A DNA stretch of 64,000 nucleotides from Segetibacter koreensis DSM 18137 (GCF_000374045.1 NZ_KB893322.1:80450-144449); one strand, 5' to 3'; counted from the stretch's first letter, positions 9,336-18,415 are shown. The notes: generated from the sequence alone by a model not told the origin. Numbers and translations are program-made.

Positions 9336-10310
9336 TTACAATCCTAGTATATAGGCAAATATCAGTGGAACTACTATGGTAGCGTCACTTTCTACGATAA
9401 ACTTAGGTGTATGAATGTCTAGTTTTCCCCAGGTAATCTTTTCATTGGGAACAGCGCCGCTGTAGCTTCCGTAACTCGTTGTACTATCGCTAATTTGGCA
9501 GAAATAACTCCAGAAAGGGATTTCGTGCATTTCAAGGTCCTGGTACAGCATAGGAACAACACAAATGGGAAAGTCTCCTGCAATACCACCGCCAATCTGG
9601 AAAAAACCGATTCCTTTTCCTGCACTATTGTGGCGATACCAGTCGCTGAGCCAGACCATATACTCAATGCCGCTCTTCATAGTGCTTGCTTTCAGCTCAC
9701 CTTTTACCACGTAGCTGGCAAAAATGTTACCCATCGTACTGTCTTCCCAACCGGGAACAATGATAGGAAGGTTTTTCTCAGCTGCCGCAATCATCCAGCT
9801 ATGCTCTTCAGGTATCTCATAATTCTCTTTCATGACCCCGCTCAGAAGCAACTTGTACATGTATTCATGTGGAAAATACCGCTCGCCTTTATCCTCTGCA
9901 TCTTTCCATATTTTATGTATGTGCCTTTGAATACGTCTAAAAGCCTCCTCCTCAGGAATACAAGTATCTGTTACGCGGTTATAACCATTCTCGAGCAATT
10001 CCCATTCTTCTTTAGGGCTTAGTTCACGATAGTTGGGCACTCTTTTATAATGGGTATGTGCAACAAGGTTCATAATATCTTCCTCAAGGTTTGCACCTGT
10101 ACAGCTGATTATTTGTATTTTGTCCTCGCGTATCATTTGCGCCAGCGAAATGCCCAGTTCTGCAGTACTCATTGCACCAGCTAAAGAAACAAGCATTTTT
10201 CCACCTTCAAGAAGATGAGTTTCATATCCTTTTGCTGCGTCAACCAATGCAGCAGCATTAAAGTGTCGGTAATGATGTTGTATAAATTGAGAAACAGGCC
10301 CTTTATTCAT
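9336..10310 (-). CDS. Deoxyhypusine synthase-like protein, probable homospermidine synthase
   Basis: This 324-residue protein belongs to the deoxyhypusine synthase (DHS) fold. Visible landmarks are SLAGAMSTAELG and SCTGANLEED (NAD-binding and spermidine-site region), FQIGGGIAGDF, and ITWGKLDIH, which holds the catalytic lysine (Lys-296, matching the WGK lysine of DHS). Bacteria lack eIF5A, the protein substrate of true DHS. Known bacterial DHS-like enzymes transfer the aminobutyl group to putrescine and make homospermidine, a major polyamine reported in Bacteroidota. That activity is the best inference here. It is monocistronic, with its own terminator, and no other polyamine gene is nearby. 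Confidence 0.85.
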   Translation of the reverse strand: MNKGPVSQFIQHHYRHFNAAALVDAAKGYETHLLEGGKMLVSLAGAMSTAELGISLAQMIREDKIQIISCTGANLEEDIMNLVAHTHYKRVPNYRELSPKEEWELLENGYNRVTDTCIPEEEAFRRIQRHIHKIWKDAEDKGERYFPHEYMYKLLLSGVMKENYEIPEEHSWMIAAAEKNLPIIVPGWEDSTMGNIFASYVVKGELKASTMKSGIEYMVWLSDWYRHNSAGKGIGFFQIGGGIAGDFPICVVPMLYQDLEMHEIPFWSYFCQISDSTTSYGSYSGAVPNEKITWGKLDIHTPKFIVESDATIVVPLIFAYILGL

Positions 10311-10370
10311 ATATTGAAATTTGGCTGCAAAAGTAACTCAATTGAATATAAAGACAGGTTAATAAAGACG

Positions 10371-10401
10371 AAAAAAGATGCCCCAATCGCTTGGTGACAT
10401 C
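10371..10401 (-). terminator. Rho-independent terminator
   Basis: On the minus strand, GATG-TC-CCAA pairs with TTGG-GG-CATC with one bulged A and a GCGA loop. It is followed by TTTTTTCG. It is 24 nt downstream of the stop at 10425. Confidence 0.65.
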
Positions 10402-10424
10402 TTTAAATCAGTTTTTATCTGAAG

Positions 10425-10862
10425 TTATTTTTTTGTTTTTTGAAACATCGACACCTGGTTGCAGTCACTTACTTTAAGAATTACAGATTCTTTTTCATTT
10501 TCGCCTGAAATATAGTAGGAAACCTCATCAAAACCATCAAACCGGATAGCTTCTTTTACATTGTAGCCGTCGAACATTTTGGCAAAAGTTCTTTTAGCGT
10601 TTATAGGCAATTCATCCAGCTGTATACTTTTGCTGCTGGCAATAATATCCCCACTGGAGTTGTAAAAAATTTCTCTTTTTGTATTGCCTTCTTTAAAACT
10701 TGCCTTTGAGTAATCATCGGTTACAACCCATTTTACGTTAGAGGCTCCTTTAAATTCAACATTAAAATTTGCAAGTATTATAGAACTCAACTTTTTAGGT
10801 GTCGCGAAAGCTGCACCACCAACTGCAATCGCTATTAATGCAGTAATAAATAATTTTTTCAT
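10425..10862 (-). CDS. Small secreted PepSY-like protein (paralogue of 58688-59119)
   Basis: The start is placed at the ATG at 10860-10862 because it begins a clear signal peptide (MKKLFITALIAIAVGGAAFA). A longer frame to 10997 adds an unlikely N-terminus. The mature part of about 125 residues contains VKWVVTDDYSKASFKEG, REIFYNSSGDIIA and FDGFDEVSYYISGENEKES. This resembles the PepSY-like/BLIP-like fold common in Bacteroidota periplasmic proteins. Its role is unknown. A second copy at 58688-59119 aligns over nearly the whole length, including the KRTFAK and VKEAIRF-G blocks. Both share an upstream motif (see 11106-11123). It is followed by its own terminator. Confidence 0.8.
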   Translation of the reverse strand: MKKLFITALIAIAVGGAAFATPKKLSSIILANFNVEFKGASNVKWVVTDDYSKASFKEGNTKREIFYNSSGDIIASSKSIQLDELPINAKRTFAKMFDGYNVKEAIRFDGFDEVSYYISGENEKESVILKVSDCNQVSMFQKTKK

Positions 10863-11105
10863 GATAAAGGTTGTTAGTGTTTGTTTTAATGTTTGCTCTT
10901 GCAGAGTTAAAATTATAGCGATCGCGAACGTGCTACAATACATTTGTGATGAGCGTTGTGTGTAAAAAAATAATGGATTGACAACAATAACAATCAACTA
11001 CAGGTAATGACTTGAAACCGTGGACCGGTAAGGGTTGAGTGAGAATAAGAAGAATATTTTAAAGGGAAGTATTTTAAATAATCCCTATCCATCCGATGCA
11101 AAAAC

Positions 11106-11123
11106 TTGATGAACGGTAAGTAC
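11106..11123 (-). promoter_or_regulatory. Conserved upstream motif, LytTR-like (ACCGTTCAT)
   Basis: The minus strand reads GTACTTACCGTTCATCAA, 244 nt upstream of the paralogue at 10425-10862. Nearly the same string lies upstream of the other paralogue (59310-59328). The core ACCGTTCAT fits the LytTR-family half-site pattern as I remember it ([TA][AC][CA]GTTN[AG][TG]). A clean second half-site at 12-13 nt spacing is not obvious. The rest of the 10863-11274 gap shows no gene. Confidence 0.4.
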
Positions 11124-11274
11124 ACTCCTTGTTTAGCTAAAATTGATAGAAAAATTATAGAATAAACTACTGGTAAAGTTTATCACTTTGAATCCTGTTT
11201 CAAGGTTTTTGTGTTAAATAAAACTGAACCGCTTTGTTGTTTATTTAATAGTGAGAATATTCGCCTAAATACAT

Positions 11275-11484
11275 TTAATTTGATAAGCCCTGTTCTAACA
11301 ATTGCCTTGCGATATCTTTTAAATGAGTAGGAACATATAATTCAATATCCCCAAAATTTAGATAACTACTATCCTGTTTATTCAATATCATTACAGGCAC
11401 ATTATTTTCTTCCAGCATTCCTTTTATAATGCTGGCTTCTGGCAGGTTGCGTGTAGAATATAAAAGGTACCATTTTTCTGTCAT
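11275..11484 (-). CDS. DUF2007 family small protein
   Basis: This 69-residue cytosolic protein matches the DUF2007 pattern: a strand (WYLLYSTRN), the helix PEASIIKGMLEENNVPV, then GDIELYVPTHLKDIARQLL. The family is a small ferredoxin-like fold, often described as putative signal-transducing, with no established reaction. Its ATG overlaps the stop of the CPBP protease gene by 4 nt (11481-11484), so the two are translationally coupled and probably act together or share regulation. Confidence 0.8.
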   Translation of the reverse strand: MTEKWYLLYSTRNLPEASIIKGMLEENNVPVMILNKQDSSYLNFGDIELYVPTHLKDIARQLLEQGLSN

Positions 11485-12407
11485 GCTATATAATCATTCT
11501 CGTCATTCGTAACAATTTCAGGAAAATCTTCATCGCTTTTCCTTTTAATAAAAAAGATTATTCCAACTCCTATCACACCACTCAATAATGCTCCGTACAA
11601 GGGAACAGAAATATCATCACCGGCAAGTCTTTTTAGAAGAGAGCTGCTGTCTGCGTAATAAACAGACAAGACTGCAAAAGCATTATTTATAAAATGGATA
11701 GTAATAGTGTACCAGAGATTGCGGGTCACATGATAAACAGTTCCTAATAAAAGACCAAGTGTAAAAATGGGCAGCAGTTTAAAGAAAGTTCCATGCAGTA
11801 AGCCAAAGACTAAAGAAGATACAAGAATCGCTAACCACGGTTTTTGACTCATACGAAGTAATGCTTTTTGCAATGAACCTCTGAAAAACAGTTCTTCACC
11901 AATGGCTGGCAACAAAGCCATAATAAACAGGTTAATCAGCAGATCTTTAAAAGTTTTCATTTGTAAAAAAACCTTAAGAGCCCGGTTGTATACAGCCTCC
12001 ATTTCTTCAAGTGTTTTTTGCAAAGAACCAAATTTAGTGTGGGCATTTATTTCTCCCAGCCATCCTATAAAAGGCTGAATGCAGAATAATAAAGCCACTG
12101 ATGCAAAAAATAATACGGGTGTAACACTTTTTTGTATCCCTATGTATGGCAAAGCTTTGGGAGAAGAATAATAACCAAAAAATAAGGCAGGAAAAATAAA
12201 TGATATAATTGAGCCTGTTAATTGTGCCCACTTAAATTTATTAATTATAGCGGTAGAAACAATAGTATTTTTATCAAGTAGCACACTGCTAATATCGTTA
12301 AAGAAAAAAGATGAAATAGCATAATCAACCAAAAAAAAACCGCCGGCCAGTGCCAGGAAAACTAAAAACTGAATGGCAGGAGGCTGATATTTTAAGTAAG
12401 TGTTCAT
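11481..12407 (-). CDS. CPBP-family intramembrane metalloprotease
   Basis: This 308-residue protein has about eight hydrophobic segments. The CPBP (CAAX/Abi) catalytic motifs are complete: motif 1 EELFFR (Glu-171/172, Arg-176), motif 2 FGLLH (His-205), and motif 3 HFINN (His-238, Asn-241). Members are membrane glutamate/metal proteases, and in bacteria some process peptides or protect against bacteriocins. The substrate is unknown here. The 3-prime end overlaps the DUF2007 gene by 4 nt. It is divergent from dusB across a 125-nt intergenic region. The C-terminus is hydrophilic and acidic. Confidence 0.88.
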   Translation of the reverse strand: MNTYLKYQPPAIQFLVFLALAGGFFLVDYAISSFFFNDISSVLLDKNTIVSTAIINKFKWAQLTGSIISFIFPALFFGYYSSPKALPYIGIQKSVTPVLFFASVALLFCIQPFIGWLGEINAHTKFGSLQKTLEEMEAVYNRALKVFLQMKTFKDLLINLFIMALLPAIGEELFFRGSLQKALLRMSQKPWLAILVSSLVFGLLHGTFFKLLPIFTLGLLLGTVYHVTRNLWYTITIHFINNAFAVLSVYYADSSSLLKRLAGDDISVPLYGALLSGVIGVGIIFFIKRKSDEDFPEIVTNDENDYIA

Positions 12408-12532
12408 AAATCAGGAAAAAATAACAGTGTAAGTTTGCATTTTTAAAAAGAGGCGCAAGATACAAGGATGTTACTTATATACAAGAGGCAGTCGCTAATG
12501 TTTGCAAGCCTTAAAGGATTTAACACAGAACC

Positions 12533-13570
12533 ATGATAACTATTGGAAATATACAATTACCGGGCTTTCCGCTTTTGCTGGCACCTATGGAAGATGTGAG
12601 CGATCCGCCCTTTCGAGCAGTTTGCAAAGAGAATGGCGCAGATCTTATGTACACCGAATTTATTAGCAGTGAAGGTTTAATTCGTGACGCGATTAAAAGC
12701 AGGAAAAAGCTTGATATTTTCGACTATGAGAAACCTGTTGGAATACAGATTTTCGGGGGCGATGAAGATAGTCTTGCCATGGCTGCTAAAATTGTAGATG
12801 TTACTAACCCTGATCTATTGGACATAAATTTTGGATGTCCGGTAAAAAAAGTTGCCTGCAAAGGTGCAGGAGCAGGTGTGTTAAAAGATATCGATTTGAT
12901 GGTAAGGCTAACGGATGCGGTAGTAAGGTCTACCAGTTTGCCTGTAACAGTAAAAACAAGATTAGGTTGGGACGAGAACACAAAAAATATAGAGGAAGTA
13001 GCAGAACGGCTGCAGGATGTGGGAATTAAAGCATTGGCAATACACGGACGTACTCGCAGCCAAATGTATAAAGGCGAAGCAGATTGGTCACTTATAGCTA
13101 AAGTAAAAAATAATCCACGCATTAACATTCCCATATTTGGTAACGGTGATATTGACAGTCCTCAAAAAACACTGGAATATAAAAACCGTTACGGCGTAGA
13201 TGGCATAATGATAGGCCGCGCTGCAATAGGTTACCCGTGGATTTTCAGGGAAATTCAACATTATTTAAAGACTGGTGATTTGCTACCTGCACCGACTGTT
13301 GAAGAAAGAATTGCGGTAAGTAAAAATCATTTGCGAAAGTCGGTCGAATGGAAAGGAGCTGTTGTAGGCATAAACGAAATGCGTCGCCATTATTCAAATT
13401 ACCTTAAAGGGCTACCGGGAATTAAAGAATTTAGAAACCGCCTGGTTGTATTAAAAGAATTAGAAGAGGTTGAAGCCGTACTTGATGAAGTGCAACAGTA
13501 TTATCAGGGATTTGAAATTGACAGGTCACCAATTGTTTTGGAGAACTATCATGAGCATTGCGCTATTTAG
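12533..13570 (+). CDS. dusB: tRNA-dihydrouridine synthase B
   Basis: This 345-residue TIM-barrel flavoenzyme reduces specific uridines in the tRNA D-loop. Evidence: LLLAPMEDVSDPPFRAVC at the N-terminus (FMN-binding start of Dus proteins), INFGCPVKKVACKGAGAG with the catalytic Cys-102, VTVKTRLGW, IHGRTRSQMYKG, and GVDGIMIGRAAIGYPWIF in the phosphate-binding end. The C-terminal helical tRNA-binding domain is present, and the length is normal for DusB. It is expressed alone, divergent from the CPBP protease gene. Confidence 0.95.
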   Translation: MITIGNIQLPGFPLLLAPMEDVSDPPFRAVCKENGADLMYTEFISSEGLIRDAIKSRKKLDIFDYEKPVGIQIFGGDEDSLAMAAKIVDVTNPDLLDINFGCPVKKVACKGAGAGVLKDIDLMVRLTDAVVRSTSLPVTVKTRLGWDENTKNIEEVAERLQDVGIKALAIHGRTRSQMYKGEADWSLIAKVKNNPRINIPIFGNGDIDSPQKTLEYKNRYGVDGIMIGRAAIGYPWIFREIQHYLKTGDLLPAPTVEERIAVSKNHLRKSVEWKGAVVGINEMRRHYSNYLKGLPGIKEFRNRLVVLKELEEVEAVLDEVQQYYQGFEIDRSPIVLENYHEHCAI

Positions 13571-13888
13571 CAATACAAGTATCGAAACATAAAGGCCCTT
13601 TTATTACACAATGGAAAAAGAAGGTTTATAAGCGTATAATCAAATTTTTAAGAATATGATTTCAAAAAAGTTTCCTGTAAAATCAATTTCTTCTACACTT
13701 TGATAACTCTTTTGACAAGGCTTTGTTTTGCTTGCACATACTGATTTTTTCTATCCTGAATTTATTTTTGTTCTCAATTTTATATATTCATTCTTTTTAA
13801 CCGGAAAAAAAATAGTTTACCTTTCCTTTGTTTTTTCAAAAAATGAATTTATCTTGATAATCAATTTAGATCTTTTAATTTTTTTGTT
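13571..13888. other. Intergenic region, 318 bp, nothing recognised
   Basis: A T-rich leader separates dusB from the CBS-domain gene. A TATTTTTG box occurs at 13763-13770, but no TTTG sits 19 nt upstream, so I do not call a promoter. No gene or stable hairpin was seen. Confidence 0.4.
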
Positions 13889-14317
13889 ATGGGAACCGTT
13901 AAAAATCTCTTGCAAAAAAAAGGCACTATTGTCCATTCTGTTAGCCCCGACAGTTCTGTCTACGATGCACTTGAAGTTCTTGAAAGTAAAAATTTAGGAG
14001 CGCTGGTAGTAGTAGAGGACCAAACCCTCATTGGCATTTTCACTGAACGTGATTATGCACGCAAAGTAGTTTTGAAAGGCCGTTCTTCTAAAGACACTTT
14101 AGTTAGAGATATAATGACGGATCGTCCTATATATGTAACCCCTGATAATACTATCGACGATTGTATGCAAATCATGACAGATAAATTTATCCGTCATCTA
14201 CCAGTACTGGACAATAGCAAACTGGTAGGCGTTATTTCTATTGGTGACGTTGTTAAGTATGTGATTGAAGAAAAGAATTTTATTATTGAAAATCTTGAAC
14301 ATTATATAGTGAGCTAA
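13889..14317 (+). CDS. Tandem CBS-domain protein
   Basis: This 142-residue protein consists of two CBS motifs. The first spans roughly residues 10-65, with DALEVLESKNLGALVVV and GIFTERDYARKVV. The second spans roughly 75-130, with MTDRPIYVTPDNTIDDCMQIM, RHLPVLD and GVISIGDVVKYVI. CBS pairs bind adenine nucleotides such as AMP, ATP or SAM and act as energy sensors. The protein stands alone with no catalytic domain. It lies 68 nt upstream of nuoA on the same strand, so it may be co-transcribed with complex I, but no functional link can be shown from sequence. Confidence 0.9.
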   Translation: MGTVKNLLQKKGTIVHSVSPDSSVYDALEVLESKNLGALVVVEDQTLIGIFTERDYARKVVLKGRSSKDTLVRDIMTDRPIYVTPDNTIDDCMQIMTDKFIRHLPVLDNSKLVGVISIGDVVKYVIEEKNFIIENLEHYIVS

Positions 14318-14385
14318 TGATATTGTTTTTAGTAAGGAAAACAACGAAGTAAGGATCAACTATAGATAGTACAAAAAGAACAGAT

Positions 14386-14814
14386 ATGCCAGGAAACGAA
14401 ACGTTGAGCAACCTATGGCCACTGCTGTTATATGCAGCCATAGTTGCTTTTTTGCTCACAGCCATTCTACTTTTATCGTACTTTTTAGGGCAACATCACC
14501 AGGATAGAGCTACCCGCCTTCCTTATGAAGGGGGTATACAACAGTCAGGTTCTGCCCGTTTGCGTTTTTCTGCCCAGTTTTACCTTGTAGCAATGCTTTT
14601 TGTAATATTTGATGTAGAAGCCGTATTTATAATGTTATGGGCTTTGGGGTTTTATGAACTGGGATGGGCCGGGTATATAGGAGCAGCATTTTTTATAGCA
14701 CAATTAGTCGTCGTTTTAATATATGAATGGGGTATTGGAGCTTTAAATATTGGACCTGATACCCGTGCAATTTTTAAAGCGTACAATCGCTTGAAAACAA
14801 ACAAAGCAGTATAA
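14386..14814 (+). CDS. nuoA: NADH-quinone oxidoreductase subunit A
   Basis: This 142-residue membrane subunit of complex I has three membrane helices, the loop RLPYEGGIQQSGSARLRFS (the YE-G pattern near the quinone channel), and then FDVEAVFIMLWA, the NuoA hallmark with conserved acidic residues in helix 2. It contributes to the membrane arm close to the quinone-binding site. It is the first gene of the complete nuo operon, 117 nt upstream of nuoB. Confidence 0.95.
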   Translation: MPGNETLSNLWPLLLYAAIVAFLLTAILLLSYFLGQHHQDRATRLPYEGGIQQSGSARLRFSAQFYLVAMLFVIFDVEAVFIMLWALGFYELGWAGYIGAAFFIAQLVVVLIYEWGIGALNIGPDTRAIFKAYNRLKTNKAV

Positions 14815-14931
14815 GAATATCACTTGGGAATTGCCCTTTAGATTGGAGATAGTTAGTACGAAATTCTCTAACCTTTTGAGATAACACTATTTTTCCTAAA
14901 CCGTAACTCCTCTCCCGGAGGTGGGAACATC

Positions 14932-15570
14932 ATGAATTGGTGGTTATCAAAAACAAATAATGCAACCGGTAAAGTCACAGGCACAGGCACTATGGAAGAA
15001 GCTGTCAGCAAGAGCATAATGCTAACCTCGATGCAAAGCCTTTTAGCCTGGGGACGAAGCAATTCTTTGTGGCCCTTTCACTTTGGTTTGAGTTGTTGTT
15101 TTGTTGAGATGGCGACAAGTATAACAAGCAAATATGACGTAGCAAGGTTTGGAGCAGAAGTTATACGTGGTACTCCACGTGAAGCAGATGTAATGGTAAT
15201 TGCGGGAACGGTCTTTATCAAAATGGTACCAATTATAAAGCGCCTGCACGAGCAGATGATGGAACCCAGATGGATAATTTCGATGGGTAGTTGCGCCAAT
15301 AGCGGTGGTATGTATGATATTTATAGCGTAGTACAGGGAGTAGATAAATTTTTGCCGGTAGATGTATATGTACCTGGCTGTCCTCCACGACCCGATGCTT
15401 TTATGCAAGGCTTGGTATTGCTTTCGAAAGCTGTCCGCGAGGAAAAGCGACCACTAAGCTGGACAATCGGCGAACAGGGAGTGATTAAACCAGATATGCA
15501 ACCAATGAAAGAGCAAAGAAGAGAAGAGCGAATGGGAATGGTAAACTTCAGACCAATAGATGAAATTTAA
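14932..15570 (+). CDS. nuoB: NADH-quinone oxidoreductase subunit B
   Basis: This 212-residue subunit carries terminal iron-sulfur cluster N2, the electron donor to quinone. The four cysteine ligands are visible: the adjacent pair in LSCCFVEMA, then MGSCANSGG and [10 protein letters not shown]. Further family blocks are [22 protein letters not shown] and WIISMGSC. Relative to E. coli NuoB the N-terminus and C-terminus differ somewhat; the C-terminus ends in a charged tail ([18 protein letters not shown]). It lies between nuoA and the nuoCD fusion. Confidence 0.95.
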   Translation: MNWWLSKTNNATGKVTGTGTMEEAVSKSIMLTSMQSLLAWGRSNSLWPFHFGLSCCFVEMATSITSKYDVARFGAEVIRGTPREADVMVIAGTVFIKMVPIIKRLHEQMMEPRWIISMGSCANSGGMYDIYSVVQGVDKFLPVDVYVPGCPPRPDAFMQGLVLLSKAVREEKRPLSWTIGEQGVIKPDMQPMKEQRREERMGMVNFRPIDEI

Positions 15571-15886
15571 ATAAATAGCTACTTTTCAGAATCATAATTT
15601 TAGAATTGTAAGTATTGTGAGAACCTATATTTAAAGGGATAACAAACAACTTAGAAACTAACAAATCGACAACTTGCACCCAACATAGTACTAACCTGTG
15701 ATTTATTGCCTGAAAGGCTAGATAAGCTTTAATAATAATATTTATAACAAGTGAAGCACCACTATGTGATATGGTGGACTCTAGCGCATAGTAGCGTAAT
15801 CGATTTACTAAGTCTCATTTATTTCAAATAATGCCGGTGAAGTATAAAACATCAAACGATAACTATTGACTTGTTAACTTATATGA
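15571..15886. other. Intergenic gap in the nuo operon, 316 bp, no gene
   Basis: No open reading frame of note, no strong hairpin and no copy of the repeats found elsewhere in the operon. The length is unusual for an operon gap, and an internal promoter is possible. The nuoCD start is fixed at 15887, because the ATG at 15883 runs into a stop after five codons. Confidence 0.4.
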
Positions 15887-17635
15887 ATGCCAGCCTCTGA
15901 CCTCATATTACAAGATTTGCAACAATGCTTTGGCGTTGAAACTTTTCAATTGCAAAATACGGTCGATGATATCCTTACTTTATGGCTATCAAAAAATAAA
16001 GTTGTTCCCGTTATTGATAACTTGAAGTCATCTGTATCCCAACCATTTAATCTTCTCTACGACATTTGTGGAATAGATGAACGCGACAAGGCTAAAAAGA
16101 ACGGCCTTCCTTCGAAAGATTTTACCATAGTTTATCATTTATTCTCTTTTGAGCGCAACGCTTTCATTCGATTAAAAGTTGGACTGGAAGGCGAATACCC
16201 TTCGTTGCCTTCTATCTGTTCTATTTTTAAAAATGCAAACTGGTACGAGCGGGAAGTGTTTGATATGTTCGGTATTCGTTTTGAAGGGCATCCTCACCTC
16301 CAACGTATTTTAATGCCGCTGTCATGGAAGGGATATCCTTTGAGAAAAGAACATCCGGCAAGAGCAACAGAAATTGGTCCTTTTAAATTATACGACGAAT
16401 TGCAGGACCGCGAACAAGACGCTTTGGAATTTAAACCCGAAGAATGGGGCATGCAAAGAGAAACCGATGATGCCGATTTTATGTTTCTTAATATCGGTCC
16501 TCAACATCCGGGTACACATGGAGTGCTAAGAATTGTTTTGCAACTGGATGGCGAAGACATCGTAGACGCTGTACCCGAGATAGGTTTTCATCACCGCGGA
16601 GCGGAAAAGATGGGCGAACGACAAAGTTGGCATACCTACATTCCATACACCGACCGCGTTGATTACCTCGGAGGCGTCATGAACAATCTCGCCTACTTAT
16701 TGGCAGTAGAAAAACTCGCAGGCATAGAAGTGCCCGACAGGGTAAAAGTAATTCGCGTAATGCTTTGCGAACTTTTTCGAATCAACAGTCATCTTGTATG
16801 GTTTGGCACATTTGCACAGGACCTGGGACAACTCTCACCTGTATTTTACATGTTTACCGACAGGGAAAAAGTATTTGATATTATCGAAGCAGTCTGTGGT
16901 GGTCGAATGCATCCCAACTGGTTTAGGATTGGCGGTGTAGCACAGGACCTTCCGAACGGTTGGGATGGACTTGTCAGGGACTTTGTAAATTATTTTCCCA
17001 AAAAACTAGTCGAGTATACCAACATGGTTCTTCGTAACAGCCTCTTTAAAGCCCGTACAAAAGGTATCGGCATTTATACGCTGGAAGAAGCAATCGAATG
17101 GGGCGTTACAGGACCGGGTCTAAGAGCTTGTGGATTTGACTGGGATTTTAGAAAAAAACGTCCTTATTCTGGTTACGACATGTTTGATTTTGATATTCCG
17201 GTAGCACAAAACGGTGATTGTTTTGACCGCGCAGTTGTGCGTGTTGAGGAAATGCGTCAGAGCCTGCGAATAGTTGAACAGTGTTTGAATAATATGCCTG
17301 AAGGCAGTTATAAAGCAGACCATCCGCTTACAACCCCGCCTTTAAAGAAACATACAATGCAGGATATTGAAACGCTGATAACTCACTTTTTGAGTGTTAG
17401 CTGGGGGCCGGTGATTCCACCAGGAGAAGCCATGAGTTGTATTGAAGCAACTAAAGGCGCAAACAGTTATTACCTCACAAGCGATGGTAATACTTCACCT
17501 TATCGTTCACGTATTCGCACTCCATCGTTTCCGCATATGCAGATGGTGCCTTATATCAGTAAAGGATATACAGTTGCGGATCTATTATCAATACTGGGGA
17601 GTGTGGATTATGTGCTTGCGGATATTGATAGGTAA
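15887..17635 (+). CDS. nuoCD: NADH-quinone oxidoreductase fused subunits C and D
   Basis: This 582-residue protein joins NuoC (30 kDa-like, about residues 1-180; [19 protein letters not shown] and [10 protein letters not shown]) to NuoD (49 kDa-like, about residues 195-582; [55 protein letters not shown]). The two halves sit on the peripheral arm near cluster N2. NuoD forms much of the quinone pocket with NuoB. The conserved HPGTHG histidines are intact. The reading frame runs through the linker without a break, so the fusion is real and not a missed stop. The following gap contains short repeats. Confidence 0.95.
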   Translation: MPASDLILQDLQQCFGVETFQLQNTVDDILTLWLSKNKVVPVIDNLKSSVSQPFNLLYDICGIDERDKAKKNGLPSKDFTIVYHLFSFERNAFIRLKVGLEGEYPSLPSICSIFKNANWYEREVFDMFGIRFEGHPHLQRILMPLSWKGYPLRKEHPARATEIGPFKLYDELQDREQDALEFKPEEWGMQRETDDADFMFLNIGPQHPGTHGVLRIVLQLDGEDIVDAVPEIGFHHRGAEKMGERQSWHTYIPYTDRVDYLGGVMNNLAYLLAVEKLAGIEVPDRVKVIRVMLCELFRINSHLVWFGTFAQDLGQLSPVFYMFTDREKVFDIIEAVCGGRMHPNWFRIGGVAQDLPNGWDGLVRDFVNYFPKKLVEYTNMVLRNSLFKARTKGIGIYTLEEAIEWGVTGPGLRACGFDWDFRKKRPYSGYDMFDFDIPVAQNGDCFDRAVVRVEEMRQSLRIVEQCLNNMPEGSYKADHPLTTPPLKKHTMQDIETLITHFLSVSWGPVIPPGEAMSCIEATKGANSYYLTSDGNTSPYRSRIRTPSFPHMQMVPYISKGYTVADLLSILGSVDYVLADIDR

Positions 17636-17680
17636 TGTCTGAACTGGGATGGTGGGATGAGTGGGATTTATGGGAAATGA
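17636..17680 (+). repeat. Short repeat family A, copy 1
   Basis: Beginning right after the nuoCD stop, this segment reads TGTCTGAACTGGGAT, then GTGGGAT and TGGGATTTATGG. The same word series occurs at 18379-18415. The GGGATTTATGG style resembles repeats scattered in many Bacteroidota genomes; this is from memory and was not searched. Confidence 0.6.
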
Positions 17681-17727
17681 AACAAGAATAAACACTGAAT
17701 AATGAGGCACGTTCACGAAGAATGTGC

Positions 17728-17811
17728 CGTCATTGCGAGGAGGAACGACGAAGCAATCTGATGACAAAATGATGAGACTGTCAAGTTAAATAGCAGATTG
17801 CTTAGTGACGG
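17728..17811 (+). repeat. Palindromic short repeat family B, copy 1 (right arm shortened)
   Basis: The left arm starts CGTCATTGCGAGG and ends GAAGCAATCTG (17728-17760). A partial right arm CAGATTGCTT-AGTGACGG lies at 17794-17811. Compared with copies 2 and 3, the right arm has lost about 10 nt. It could fold into a long hairpin in the transcript between nuoCD and nuoE. Confidence 0.75.
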
Positions 17812-17919
17812 AACTATAGCGTTTTTGAGTAAACATTAGTTAAAGACATGGCATTTACAATGATTAGCTGAGAGGTTGAGTGAACAATGATTTATGATTA
17901 AAATGGTGAAATAACTGAT

Positions 17920-18384
17920 ATGCTTTCTGAAACCGAAATACATGCAATAGACCACGAAGTATCGTTGGTACCGTATAAAAAGGCTGCGGTGATTGAGGCA
18001 TTGAAAATTGTTCAGCAAGAGCGAGGGTGGGTTAGTGATGAAAGTGTTGAAGCAATTGCGGATTATCTGGAAATAAGTGCTGCAGAGGTTGACAGCGTGG
18101 CAACTTTTTATAACCTCATTTTCCGTAGACCGGTTGGTCGTCATGTGATTTTGTTGTGTGATAGTATCTCTTGTTATGTTATGGGTTATCAAACCTTGTA
18201 TGAAGCATTGCAACAGCAGTTGAATGTAAAGTTTGGAGAAACGACTGCTGACAAAAATTTTACGCTTCTTCCCAATGCTTGTCTTGGTTGCTGCGACCAT
18301 GCACCGGCGTTGATGATTGGTGAAGATTTATACAGGGATGTGAAGGTGGAAGAATTAGAAGGGATTTTGAAAAAATATGTCTGA
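17920..18384 (+). CDS. nuoE: NADH-quinone oxidoreductase subunit E
   Basis: This 154-residue thioredoxin-like [2Fe-2S] subunit (24 kDa type) sits in the NADH dehydrogenase module. An N-terminal helical part (VIEALKIVQQERGWVSDE) is followed by VATFYNLIF. The four cluster cysteines are in CDSISCYVMG and CLGCCDHAP, with the spacing expected for cluster N1a. It lies directly before nuoF, its structural partner. The last codon and the stop (GTC TGA) fall inside a copy of repeat family A, so the C-terminus may have been defined by that repeat. Confidence 0.93.
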   Translation: MLSETEIHAIDHEVSLVPYKKAAVIEALKIVQQERGWVSDESVEAIADYLEISAAEVDSVATFYNLIFRRPVGRHVILLCDSISCYVMGYQTLYEALQQQLNVKFGETTADKNFTLLPNACLGCCDHAPALMIGEDLYRDVKVEELEGILKKYV

Positions 18385-18415
18385 ACTGGGATTTGTGGGA
18401 TTTATGGAAAATGAA
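18379..18415 (+). repeat. Short repeat family A, copy 2 (overlaps nuoE stop)
   Basis: The words TGTCTGAACTGGGAT, GTGGGATTTATGG and AAATGAAA match those after nuoCD (17636-17680). The TGA inside TGTCTGAAC is the nuoE stop codon. The shorter spacing reflects a missing internal GGGAT unit. Confidence 0.6.

Noticed and set aside
9495..10022. Plus-strand 175-codon frame
   Set aside because: It lies fully antisense to the deoxyhypusine-synthase-like gene, whose motifs are complete.
13728..13997. Frame overlapping the start of the CBS-domain gene
   Set aside because: Hydrophobic translation of a T-rich leader; the CBS gene in another frame is clear.
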